A DNA stretch of 64,000 nucleotides from the NCBI GenBank assembly GCA_033026295.1, contig CM065170.1:17866040-17930039 (forward strand). Direction: 5' to 3'. Position 1 is the first letter of the stretch. Every line of letters begins with the position of its first letter. Made by a program: the position numbers and the translations under genes. The notes beneath the pieces were generated by a model. That model did not search any database. It saw only the letters and a program-made list of their open reading frames with translations, and was not told the origin of the DNA. Origin of the DNA: Channa striata. Lineage: Eukaryota; Chordata; Actinopteri; Anabantiformes; Channidae. Of the stretch, positions 35,725 to 46,273 are shown piece by piece.

Positions 35725-35752
35725 TATGATCTACTCCTTGGTTACCTCATAA
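35725..35752 (+). CDS. cnih3: cornichon family AMPA receptor auxiliary protein 3, last coding exon with stop
   Basis: The first T completes the Cys codon split with exon 5, then MIYSLVTS and a TAA stop at 35750-35752. Family members end CMIYTLVSS (CNIH3) or SMVYTLVSF (CNIH2), so the Cys-Met-Ile and the final Ser point to CNIH3. The coding part is only 28 bases, but the acceptor is strong: a long CTT-rich pyrimidine tract and gtttcag|T. With the two earlier exons it gives 94 codons, which plus the 66 N-terminal residues missing from the window equals the usual 160. The last residues finish the fourth membrane segment. Confidence 0.93.
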
Positions 35753-36934
35753 CAAGTGATTTGTCAGCAAGTGCAGAGAAATAGACAGGCCTCTGGATAC
35801 GGAGACGACTGTTGTGTGAGTCTAGAATTGAAAGACAGGTAATTTAGAAGTCAAGAAGATGAGAAACACATTAAAGTCGAAGCTTGTGTTCTGCTTCACC
35901 CTTCAAAGGGGAGGGGACTTAGTATATTCTCGACTGTATATAAAAAGACTGAATCTGCTGTTTACAGTTTTGACTGGTCATAGCGAGACCTGATTTAATC
36001 ACTGCCTGGCCAACGTTTGTAACACACACACACACACACACACACATGCATCCTCACATCAGCACATCTACAGCCTCCTCTGGAGTGCTACTGTACTCAC
36101 TGTACAGTGCTGGTAGCACAGAGGGCAAAGAGCACAGTCGCGTTTGCACAGTTTGTCTCAGGCGCAGCGTGGTGAAGCACCGTCCAGCCCAGCACCGCTC
36201 ACCAACCCTCAGTCATTCCTAGTCCAAGTCTCGCCAACTGTAGCTTCACCGGTGAGTCAGAAACCAGGGATTAATGGACAAGCGGACGGATGGATGACTC
36301 TGTACAGCAAAGAGAAACAAGCTCTGGAGGCAGCACCAGAGCAGAGAGCTCTCTTTATTTTCCCCTACGGACGACACATACAGTCCACACGCTGTGGACT
36401 CCTCTTTCTAACATTATGTGAATGGCTTTTGTGACATGTGTATTTTGATGTATTCTTTGTCAAGATGCATTTCTAATTGATCTACAGCAAAGGTATTCTA
36501 TACAGGAAATGCCTTCTTAGTGTCGTCCTAGTGTCGTTCTATTGTGGGAAACTTCTCAGAAACTGAAGAAAAAAACTGAAAACCCATCAAAGCTTTTGTA
36601 GTAGAGGAGCACACATTCTTTGCACAAATAGTGTCTTTGACCCTGCACAATATTTGCAATATTTGGCTATATGTTAGAGATAAAATACGATAGTTTAGCC
36701 ACACAGGTGAAGGTCTTCCAACAAGTAAAGAACCACCAAGCCCCGTTCAAAGACGGGGAAACAATGTGAATCTTTTCTAGTTGTATTTACACCATGGACC
36801 AAATATTGTCTTTTCAGTATTTCAGCTGATTTATTAATGTATGTTTGTGAAGAATGGATGGCTTGCCTCCATGCTCTAGTAGAAAGTATTATTTTCCAAT
36901 GTAGCCACAACACAGTGAAACCGAACGAGTAGTG

Positions 36935-36940
36935 AATAAA
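36935..36940 (+). promoter_or_regulatory. Possible proximal poly(A) signal AATAAA
   Basis: A canonical hexamer in the presumed 3' UTR. The sequence after it is A-rich and not notably GU-rich, so it is the weaker of two candidates. Confidence 0.35.
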
Positions 36941-37386
36941 GACAACGGAAAAGGTGCCTATAAGAAATATGTCTTTCTCCCTAATTTAAATAACTGTAGC
37001 AAATGATGCAAATAATATGTGAAAAACACCCTAAACTGAATATATTAAGATGCTACTTTGGTTCCCAGGAAAAAAGTTCCTCCAATCCACATACAGGTTA
37101 GAGGTCCGTCCTGTAGCTGGTAAGGAATTCAGCGTCTTGCTCACAGACACTTCTGCAGTGCAGGAGCTCAAACCTGCATCTTCCATGTGTAGCACAGTTT
37201 TTCTACCCACCCGGCCTCTTCATAACACCTTCACCATCGTCACTCGATGAGCTCACTATGTAAGCTGAAACTCAAGGAGCAGGTAGTGTAGGAACGCCCA
37301 ACTCTAGTTGTTTTCTCTTATGTCAATGATTCATTTTCTATCCTTACTGTGTATGTGACCGAGTGGAATTCAAATACTGTTTATGA

Positions 37387-37392
37387 AATAAA
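37387..37392 (+). promoter_or_regulatory. cnih3: Probable poly(A) signal AATAAA of cnih3
   Basis: A canonical AATAAA followed within 20-45 bases by TTGTTGGATGTTTCTGC, a GU-rich downstream element of the usual kind. It would end the transcript near 37.41 kb. Confidence 0.5.
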
Positions 37393-37410
37393 GTATTTTA
37401 AAATCAAAAA

Positions 37411-38325
37411 AATTGTTGGATGTTTCTGCTTCCTGCATTTTTTTATAAAGCGGGTTAGCTAACACATAGGTGCACAGGGAACATGGGAGGAGGAAGATGG
37501 GGGTAGATTTATACAGTTAACCTAACTATGCACAATCTTGGCTCTGTATGCCACCACAATAAATGTAACATAAACCAATCTAGATCTCTTTAAAGTGTAC
37601 ATTGTCCACTTTAATTTAAATGTTTTACAACATTTGAAAATTTCATATCATTTTTATAAACAGATATTTGGCATATTCATAAATGGAGCAGTTGGTCTCA
37701 TACCCTATGCAGTCAATACCTTCATCAACTTTGGAACCCACTGAAATAATTGGACGCCGGGTTTTATCCCTGGTGAGAGTCTGCCCAGTCTTCACAGAAA
37801 CATTTTCTTCCAAGTGAAGAAGAACTGTCCCAGTAGTTGGCCTGACCCACCCTCCAGGTACAGTGTGACGTAGGCATATTTACTGTGAGATGAATCAGTT
37901 TCCCTCTTTAAAATACTACTGTGCAGGTTCTTTGTACCAGCTGGAAAAACAACCCACACATATGCGCAGTATTACTATTAGCTGTAGGAAACATCACGCT
38001 GTCGTGGATTATTTTTAGATGAATCAATGTTTGCCAGGGGGCAGCGTGGATGAATGATGGGGATCAGCCAAACAGAAGACTTCCCCACTGGAGTTCAAGT
38101 TGGTAATCAACTTTCTGTTGCTCATTGTAACAAGACATCTAATACATGTGACCAGCTTTCTCTAAAACAGACCTCTTTAACCCGAAGAATACAGACAAAA
38201 TTAGGAGCATCCTGTCTCAGTGATGCCTTTATTAACATCAGATTGGAGAGTAAATCCCCAGTATTGGCATCCAGTTAATCCAAGAGGCTACAGCAAGAGC
38301 TTTGATAAAATGAATGCATTTTTCA
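37411..38325. other. Intergenic stretch after cnih3
   Basis: No gene, RNA gene or clear repeat recognised. A 74-codon + frame at 38054-38278 has no recognisable domain. Confidence 0.5.
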
Positions 38326-38520
38326 TAGCCTCTCTCTTTAGGCCAGTTGTTCTAGATCTGTTCATCCTCTACATTGTCACCTAGTGCTTGCCTTGCTCAA
38401 GGGCGATTTGTTGGGTTTTCTCTTTAGGATTCTCTATAGTCTTGACTTTAATATGTAAAATGCTTTAAGATGATTTAGTTGTGGACTGATGCCAAATAAA
38501 CAAAAATAATTTTGAAATAA
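38326..38520 (+). mobile_element. LINE/SINE 3' tail repeat, degraded forward copy
   Basis: Reads 'TGTCACCTAGTGCTTGCC', 'TTGCTCAAGGGCGATTTGTT', 'GGGTTTTCTCTTTAGGATTC', 'GCTTTAAGATGATTTAGTTG' and 'ACTGATGCCAAATAAAC', the diverged equivalents of the family at 2698-2894. The pentamer tail is lost. Confidence 0.65.
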
Positions 38521-38715
38521 CATCTTATAAACAAAAGAGAGCAAGATCAACTTGGGAAGAGAAGAGGTTAGTGGATGTATAGCGTGAGCATGTGAGGCTC
38601 CTGAAGAAACTGCCTCTCTGGGTTTTACTGTACTTTTGCACAAACCAAATTGAAATAAATCCATTTTACAATTTCACGGAAAATATGAGTAGCTCATTTT
38701 GATTTTGACGGCACC

Positions 38716-39405
38716 AGAACATCTCAAAAAAACTTGGAAGAGGGACAACAAAGGGCCAAAAACCTAATTGCTGCAAGTCAAAAACAAATGGGCGAACATT
38801 TTACAACTAATTAGGTTAATTGGCAACAGCTCAGTAATTGACTGAAGCGTATTTGAGAGACAGAGCCTCGAATATAAACATGGGCAGGGGTTCACAAATC
38901 TGTGACAAACTGTTCCAAAAATGTGTGGAATCCTTTTCGAAAGATTTTACTCAATGTAGATCCCTCCATCTACAGTATAATATCATCAAAAGATTCAGGG
39001 AATCAGGAAGAATCCCTGTGCACAAGGGACAAGGCCAAGGGTGAGAACTGGATGCATGTGATCTTTGGCCCCTCAGGCAGCTCTGCATCTGAGGGTCGGA
39101 TTCTCTACTGGACATCACTGCATGGGCTAAGGGACACTTCCAGAAATCACTCTGTGAAAACCCCAATGGTTCACAATGTAATCTACAAATGTCAGCTAAA
39201 GCTCTTTCTCCTTTTTTTGAGATGTGTTGCTGCCATCCAATATAAAATGAGCAATTTTTTCCATTAAATGGTAAAATGTCTCAGTTAAACATCTGATATT
39301 TATGTTGTTTTGTGAATAAAATGGTTTGATGAGATTTGAAAATCATTTCATCCTGTTTTTATTTACATTTACAAATCCTCCCAACTTTTTTTGGAATTGG
39401 GGTTG
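38716..39405 (+). mobile_element. Tc1-derived DNA transposon deletion copy
   Basis: The imperfect inverted ends include CAAAAAAACTTGGAAG (38725-38740) and, reversed, CCAAAAAAAGTTGGGAGG at the right end (39377-39394, followed by a GGAATTGGGGTTG-type end). Inside are 'ACAACTAATTAGGTTAATTG' and 'GCAACAGCTCAGTAA', a transposase N-terminal fragment (separate entry) and 'CTTTGGCCCCTCAGGCAG'. Then comes a right part with 'TTGAGATGTGTTGCTGCCAT' and 'TTTTGTGAATAAAATGGTTT'. This is a very widespread fish element. At about 690 bp it has lost most of the transposase gene. Confidence 0.8.
38880..39044 (+). pseudogene. Tc1-like transposase N-terminal (helix-turn-helix) remnant
   Basis: Starts MGRGSQICDKL, and after a degraded middle continues YNIIKRFRESGRIPVHKGQG. 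The second part matches the Tc1-like DNA-binding domain pattern (S-S-T-V-H-N-I-I-K-R-F-R-E-S-G...KGQGR). The recognition-helix part between is damaged, and neither the rest of the domain nor the DDE catalytic domain follows. It lies inside the element above and cannot encode an active enzyme. Confidence 0.75.
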
Positions 39406-42400
39406 AATTTATTGATGATGTAACAAAAGTCTAGGAGAAATTTAATTTAATGGCTATACTCAGCACTGAATCAAAGTAAAAGTGCTCCTCATAAGAGACA
39501 AGCAAAACCAGACTTGTAAATGTCTCACAAATGGATAAAAAAAGCTATCACATCCTTGGCTGAGCTGAAACATCCAGTGAAGAAGAATGTCCTAAATGGA
39601 TTATGCAGGTCAATGCACAGCTTCAGGAAGTGTTTGCTTGAGGTGACTGCTCCCGGTGGAAGTTAAACAGATTTTGTAATCATAGGTTTACTAATTTTTA
39701 CATTTACATTTACATTTACATTTGAATACTCTGAAATACTCTGATTAGTTTATTCTTGCATTTACTATACCTGGGATTAAGAAGAATAAACCACATTTTG
39801 ATAAATCCACATGATTCCAAAAAAGTTCACGTATTTTTTGCATCGCAGGTAAAAGTACAGTTGTGAAACTACCAGGCGCACACTGCTGACCTTTCGGCAC
39901 CTCATCATGTGCATGTGTGTAGACTGGCAGTGATGTATTTGGATTATCCCCCCCTCCTGTACCTTATCCCCTCACCTCCCTCTGTTTCTGTTCTCTTCCC
40001 CCAAATCCTCGCCATCAACCAGCTCTCCTCTTAAAGCTGTGAAATGACACTGAGCTCTTGTCCTGCGGCTCTGGCACACTGTGCTCAGCCGTCTGGAACG
40101 CGAGGTTTGTCTGTAAAATTCTGTTTCTTCAACTTATCACAGCAAGGGAGCCAATTTTAATCTCGCTCTGTACGGGATTGGAGCTCTGTGATGCATATGG
40201 GTACTTTCTCTGTGTGAAGGCCCAGCAGAAGTAGGCTCTGTAACTCATGTTGAGTTCAAACACATCGTTTTCCAGCTGTGAGTCAACTTTTGCCGAATGG
40301 ACTGATATAGGACACAGGCAGCTGTAGCTATTCTGGGCCAGAAATGTTCCTTTTTGTGACAACAAGATCTCAGATTATCCTGCTTTTAATTCCTACCAAA
40401 CTATCTTGAAGTTTTAAGTCTTCATTTCTGAATCAGAAGTTGTTCCATCTTCTCTCTCAAATCAGCTGGATGCTGAAGAATTTTTAGTATTTCTAATATA
40501 GGTGAGGTGTGCTGCAAGCGACAGGCAAAGTGTCTTAGTGGGGGCCACCAGAAAATGTTTAGTGCACTAAAGCCTTTGCTCTTTAACCCTGAAACATTAG
40601 CCCGTTTAACAGTCATTGTGACCCTCATCCATGCCCAGGCAGTAAGGCCCGGTCAGTCCAGAGTTCTGGTACAGGTCATAAAGCTGAGCTTACATTGGCA
40701 CAGCAACAGCGCTGTTCAAACGCATTGGTGCAGCATGTTGTGATCACTTTCTGTTATTATTGTAACCACAAAGATGTGCGTGAGATATATGTTGCATAAA
40801 CCTAACTAAGCATTTTCCTAACCATGTGACCATGTCCTAAACCCAGCCAAACCAGTGATAATCCAGCTGTTTTGACAGTTCAGAAAAAAATGTGTGATGC
40901 CATAATTTTATTTGCCACTGGAAAAGATGGAAAGCACCATTTTTTGGGGCAAAAATAGTTGTTAATTGGAATTTGAACAGATGTCAGCTGACATTAGGGA
41001 GTTCTTTCAGCAAATGGTTCTTGGGGTTGTATAGGGGAATAAGGAAAAAGGATGGAGAGATAATTTTATGCAGTAAATTGATATTACTACAGATAGTATA
41101 TGCCCAAAGCAGATTACTAAAGGTTTTTAATATTGTCTTATCTATAAGCAAAAAGCCTTTAAGGGAAAATAGTGCTGATTTAGATATTTCAAATATGTAT
41201 TTCGATGCTATAGCTTGATTTGTACAAATAAAAAAAATAAATGATATGAATAAAAATTTTAATCCAAGTAGAATTACAAGCAAATTGGAGAACCAGATAT
41301 TCCAACATTCCATGATAAAACTGTCTCACTTTTCTTTAAGGGGATCCCATTGACTGACCACACAAAAAACTATAAAGTTAATGCCATCTGAACCCTCACC
41401 GGAGAGCTGGAGTCTTGTTCCTTACCCCGTCACAAAAACGCCTGTCCTCGACTTTTTTTCTGCCTTCACCACACTGCTCTCCCCAGTGATTCCTTAATCC
41501 TGAGACAGAGAGAGGCTGACAGAAGAGTAGGGGTGGCAGATGCAGCTACAGCAAGCACTGTTGGCCATGATGTGTGGTGGCACCGTCCTGTAGAGCTGCA
41601 CGGGCCACCTGCCAAAGTCCTGTGTGCTTCAGATGGCCATCCTGTCAAAATGTGTTACTCTCAGCAACACTGGTGATGGGAGAAGTTTCACCTGTGTCGA
41701 CTTCAGACACAGTATGTCTGCGTTAAACAGCCGAGGTACTCAGAGGTTCACACACTGTCCATTGTCATGACCCTCTGATACCAATGGACACAGTTTCCAT
41801 TAGAGTAATGAAAACTATAATTAAAATTATAGGTTACCCGATTTTTATTTTTAAGCAAGTTGAGATTAAATTATGTGATTATGTTTAGAATTTTTTGTCA
41901 ACAAATCAAAACTGAATTATAATGTAAAAGATGGACAAACAGGCATGAAGAAATGTCTCACATGTGTGGAATCACAAACTGTGTCTCCCCGTCGATGCAA
42001 GAGTTTCCTCCACTGCGCAAAATATCTCAGGTTTAGTAGTTGATTGAGGTGCCTGTTTATTATTTTCAATAACTTCTTGTGTATGTTAAGAACTAAAATA
42101 ATGTACTAGGAATTAAATAAGGTGATGCACATACAGCTGAGACTGCTATGAAAATTCAGCAGCATGTATGCATGAAAAGGTGAGATAATGTAAAGTTTAG
42201 CCACTGTAGAAGTGCATTTAGAACATAAATCTCCATTTTGTTTGTGTAAAATGATCGGACATTCCCTTTTAAGCTGAATTTAGCAAACAATATTTTAAAC
42301 TAAATGAAATGAATCGCCCTCTGCAGAGCAGAATGGTGGATACATGTGTGATGGGAAAATCCAAAAGTGATTAAATGGTTATGTTTTGCTTAGTTGTAAG

Positions 42401-42560
42401 GTAAAATGATATTAATGTTCTTATGAAGAATGTTGAAACATAACGTCCTTTGTTTCATGTGCATGTTTTCATTTTGGGAAGTTTTCTGGGTTACCCGTTC
42501 GAAGGTTGTCTGCTATCTTCAGAAACCCCTTTATGTTTCACCATTTTGACATTATATTTG
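39406..42560. other. Gene-free intergenic stretch
   Basis: Holds a hexanucleotide (TTTACA)n run at 39698-39723, which resembles the terminal unit of SINE tails such as the one at 46260. The rest shows no gene. The overlapping frames at 40973-41218 (+, 81 codons) and 40984-41313 (-, 109 codons) have no recognised domain. Confidence 0.5.
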
Positions 42561-42564
42561 ACAT

Positions 42565-43409
42565 CAATCATGGTTAATATAAGTTGGCGACTTAATATTT
42601 AATTAAAAAATACTTCAGAAAAATATCTCTTTAAAGTCAAAGTAAAACAGGTTTCCACAAAGTAATGTCCATTAAATAAAAATATGTAAGGTGAAATAAC
42701 AGTTTGAATAAATATTCCCCCCTTTTGGTCATTTTTAGTAGATGCAATCACAGCACAGAGACTGTTTGGTGTGTTGGTGGTGATGTGCCAAAAACCACCA
42801 TTTTGGTCTCACCAGACCAAAAAACCTTCTTCCACGTGACCTTGTTTGCCTTTTAGCGAACGTTAAGTCACATGACTTTTATTCAACTCTCCTTAAGAGT
42901 GAAAAACCCGGGCAGCAGTTGCTGTTTGGACAGTCCCTCCAATCTCAGAGCAGTCATCGCTGTGTTGGTGGTGGCCTCTCTCACTTGTCTCCACTCGGTT
43001 TGTGAGGACGGCTGTTGTAGGCAGATATAGACATGTGGCATATTCCTTCCATCTATTGATGATTGGATTTCACTAAAGTCTGGGGCTTGTATTACTCATT
43101 AACCAATGACTGGTCCGTCCAGACACGGCCGTCTTTATACTGCACTCAGGTGATCCCCACGTCACTAACTAACTACTAGCACAAAACGGCTGGACCTCTG
43201 TTGGATTAGGTTTCACCTTACTGTATTAATCTTAAAGTGAAAACAGGTTTCTGCAAGTAATGTCAATTAAATAAAAATATGTATTTTTTAAATTTGTTTG
43301 TCAAAGTCACCAACTTATGTTAACCTTGACTGATTTATAATGTTGTTTTAAATATTCCTTTGATTTAAAACATTCAAGGAGGTGAATACTTTTTATAGGC
43401 ACTGTATAA
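42565..43409. mobile_element. Tc1-like nonautonomous element with inverted and direct internal repeats
   Basis: The right end reads 'AAACATTCAAGGAGGTGAAT' then 'ACTTTTTATAGGCACTGTAT', a common teleost element end. Inside are 'TTTTAGTAGATGCAATCACA', 'TTTGGTCTCACCAGACCAAA' and 'AACCTTCTTCCACGTGACC', which I recall from the reverse-strand transposase region of fish Tc1-type repeats. An inverted pair lies at 42565-42593 and 43304-43335, and a direct pair at 42632-42688 and 43231-43282 ('AACAGGTTT', 'AGTAATGTC', 'ATTAAATAAAAATATGTA'). No intact frame remains. Confidence 0.6.
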
Positions 43410-43979
43410 CTCATGCTTTAGCTTATGGTAATTTAAATATCAGCTTGCAAAAATGCTTCCCAAAAACACTATGTATATTGAATTCACATATTCAATATTT
43501 CAAATAGTTTTTGATTTTTACAGCTATAACTGATAGGTATTAAAGAGAGGCCATATTCTTTGACCTGAAAACTGCCCAGGACAACTAAAGCATTTGGCCA
43601 AGGAGCAGATCCACTGGAGCGATCAGGGTTAAGAGTTTGGTTCTGAAGCACCACAGTGGTGCTGATGAGGAAGAGACGTGTGCTGCATTTTCACTTGTCG
43701 GTCATTTAAGACATTTTCACACTCGCCAAGAGTGAACAGTAATTGCACTGACCAAACCTGCTGCACAAAGACCCTTGATTGGATGTGGTTTTGCTCCAGT
43801 CCCAAAAGAACTCTGGAGCAGTTTGTTTGTGGCGAAAACGTGATGTGACTTCAGTCTGGCTGTCAAAACAGCACGTGCGTATAAATATTCTCAAGAAACT
43901 GCCAAGTGCACAATTGTTTTATTTTTCCTTGAACATTTTCCCTTGGAGGAAAATTTACAAATACAGAATATGATCTTCC

Positions 43980-43982
<3 letters not shown>

Positions 43983-44024
<42 letters not shown>
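43983..44024. repeat. (TG)21 microsatellite
   Basis: A perfect dinucleotide run of about 42 bases, one of the longest pure microsatellites in the window and likely to vary in length. Confidence 0.95.
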
Positions 44025-44025
<1 letters not shown>

Positions 44026-44229
44026 CTAAATGTGAACTGTTAGCCAACATAAAGAGGCTTCTGCCCATGTAAACCAAGACCACATACTAAACCTTTTTAA
44101 TGTGAAGCATCAATCATCAGGAAAGCTCAGTAATACATCCCACTCTGTTTCATAAATGCCTGTCTTCCAGATGAGTAGTGATGAAGAATGGATTGATTAG
44201 GTATTAAAATAAGAGGAGAGATGGATCAT

Positions 44230-44279
44230 TTCCCCATTGATGCACCTGCCCGTTTTTTGGCAGGTGGATCAATGGGGAA
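44230..44279. repeat. Hairpin: 21-bp stem, 8-base loop
   Basis: TTCCCCATTGATGCACCTGCC (44230-44250) pairs with 44259-44279, with a single mismatch, around CGTTTTTT. The stem is about half G+C. It is shorter than a typical pre-microRNA stem, and pairing does not extend outward. The function is unknown. Confidence 0.85.
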
Positions 44280-44769
44280 GAAAAATTGGCATCTTGGCAG
44301 GCTCAGGCAGGTGTTCTCATATTAGCTAAAATCCCTGGATCCACCCAGCACCAATAATATAATATTCAGCAATGCTTTTGAGCCTGCATTTTGAAACAGA
44401 TACATACGTCAGCGTACAAGACTTTTTATGAAAAGATTAAATAGTTTATTGTTATAAGATAAATATGTGGTTCCAGTGCTACAAACTGTCAATGTCACGC
44501 ATAATGTTCATGTTTATTAAAAACTCACTAATGCAGCGGGATCAGTAAAAGTTCTTCTTTACACTGACAGGGTAAATATCCATGTGCAATTTTATGTTTC
44601 ATAGAGAGTTGGGGAATTGTGTGATTTATCAACCAGAGCCTGGAGTAGCTCTGCCTTCATAAATATTATTATTCAAATATTATTTAAAATGTTTAAATTA
44701 TTTAAGTTGTTTTTTGTGCACACACACAGTCTCAGTTATGAATTGGTTTTATGGTTGTGTTTATCAGTG

Positions 44770-45330
44770 TACAATATATTATTATTATTACGTGTATATT
44801 AATATATAATATTTTAACAAAATACTATTTATGCAGTGTATGTCTGCACATTAAACACTAAAGTTGCAGTTGCTGCTGATATTAATCACTTTATGCACTC
44901 ACACAAAGAATAATACACTGATGTTACCAACCAATCAAGTAAATGTTGAGGAGTAAAAAGTAAAAAGTTTCCCTCTAAATAAAATAGTTGAGTAAAAGTA
45001 AAATAACAAAATAAATATACTGCAGTTAAGGGAAGTACAGTACATGGAAGAGTTACGTGAGTTTTTCTCCATGCAGTTTTAAATAATTACACAAAGGTAA
45101 TTAAGACACATGCATAAATTGATCATACCCCCTCATAGATCGTGCTGTTTAATAGGAACAGGCAGCGGGGTCAGGCTGAAGTGTGAGGGTCCAGTGGGCT
45201 CGGGTCCAACTCAGCCCCTGGGTCTAGGTAAAAATAAATACTGGGAAAATAAAGCATTGCCATTTTAATTCCAGGTACTTCTTTTCTACTACTGTACACC
45301 AAATTTAGCTACTGTTCTACTTTTACAGAA
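44770..45330 (+). repeat. Probable fragment of a common teleost 'GTAAAAGTA' repeat
   Basis: The words 'CAAGTAAATGTTGAGGAGTA', 'AAAAGTTTCCCTCTAAATA', 'GTTGAGTAAAAGTAAAATA' and 'GAAGTACAGTAC' follow the order of a widespread teleost repeat ('GTAGTGGAGTAAAAAGTACA...TTTCCCTCTGAAATG...'). A second region at 45275-45325 ('AGGTACTTCTTTTCTACTAC', 'GTTCTACTTTTACAG') has the inverse word order and may be its other end. Boundaries are rough. Confidence 0.45.
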
Positions 45331-46054
45331 TCAAACAGCTGGTCTCTGGAGCAGGTGCACGACACCGTCGCAGTCTTTGGCTAAACCTCAGCTAGTGCCA
45401 GTTGTACTGTAATGTCGCAGGAAAGAGAGTTTGACCAGCTCTTAATGATATGAAGGATTAATCCACAGTTTTATAGCACAGGTGTTGTGGTGTGTGGTGG
45501 ATATGGATTAGGGAAAATTGATTTCTAAACTTGAGCAGTGCAATAATTTGCATCCAAACTTAATTTAATCCATAAAATAACATACAGTTCATTATGATTT
45601 ACATAGATGATTTTTACCGTCACACAATGACAGTTTGACTTTTTGGATTCACTGTGACTGTCAAACTCCACATTGACAGGAGAGCTGCTCTTTTTACAAA
45701 CACCACTGGGGTAACCTCATTAATTATCACGTTTAATTTATAAGCTGTGGCCCTGTGCTCTTCTCAACCTAAAATCCAAAGTATTTGCAGTAATTAAAGC
45801 AACTGTGTCCAACTCTGTCAAGTCAAGATTTTTATTTTCTGCATATCATTTTTTTAAAAGTTTTTTTAAAGGGAGTTTTTGGTTTTGCTGTTTAGATATA
45901 ATAATTATAGCATCACTATGAGCATGAATCTAGGCCAAGCTGGTGTAGTTGTAGGGGATGGACATTGCCTGGTTTCTCTTCAAAAACAGCAAAACATAAC
46001 AGAAACAAATTCACTTTCCTTTCCAGTTTAAAGGTTCGTTCCTTCACCAACCAG

Positions 46055-46273
46055 CATGGGCGAGTGGCCGCTCCAAGTACTCAGTACTGGCATCTGTCCG
46101 AAAGGCAGTCATCCATGGACCACAGGGTCAGTGGTTTGATCCCTGGTCCCTGCTAAGTGTCCTTGGGCAAGACGCTGAACCCCTAGCGTGGCAGCCATCA
46201 CCACTGTTTATGTGTGTACTAAATTTCTCTGTAAGTCGCTTTGGATAAAAGCGTTTGCTAAATGTAAATGTAC
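46055..46273 (+). mobile_element. tRNA-derived SINE, forward copy
   Basis: A B-box-like GGTTTGATCCC at 46133-46143 is followed by 'AGTGTCCTTGGGCAAGACGC', 'TGAACCCCTAGCGTGGCAGC' and the tail 'GTAAGTCGCTTTGGATAAAA', 'GCGTTTGCTAAATGTAAATG'. The body matches the minus-strand SINE at 5368-5598, but the tail is of a different type. Two SINE subfamilies sharing a body but using different LINE-type tails is normal in fish. The A box is poorly preserved. Confidence 0.75.

Larger units (their letters stand above)
35753..37410 (+). other. cnih3: cnih3 3' untranslated region (probable)
   Basis: No splice or coding signal follows the stop. The region contains a (CA)n run at 36022-36046 and a 96-codon frame at 36144-36434 with no recognised domain, which I read as noncoding UTR. 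Two AATAAA signals lie at 36935-36940 and 37387-37392. The length is inferred from these signals only. Confidence 0.6.

Noticed and set aside
35870..35875. ATTAAA about 118 bases after the cnih3 stop as the poly(A) site
   Set aside because: No GU-rich element follows, and a better AATAAA with a GU-rich element lies at 37387.
36144..36434. 96-codon frame after the cnih3 stop
   Set aside because: It lies in the presumed 3' UTR with no recognisable domain and no splice context.
46133..46143. B box GGTTTGATCCC as part of a real tRNA gene
   Set aside because: The surrounding sequence is a SINE body and tail with no acceptor or anticodon stem.
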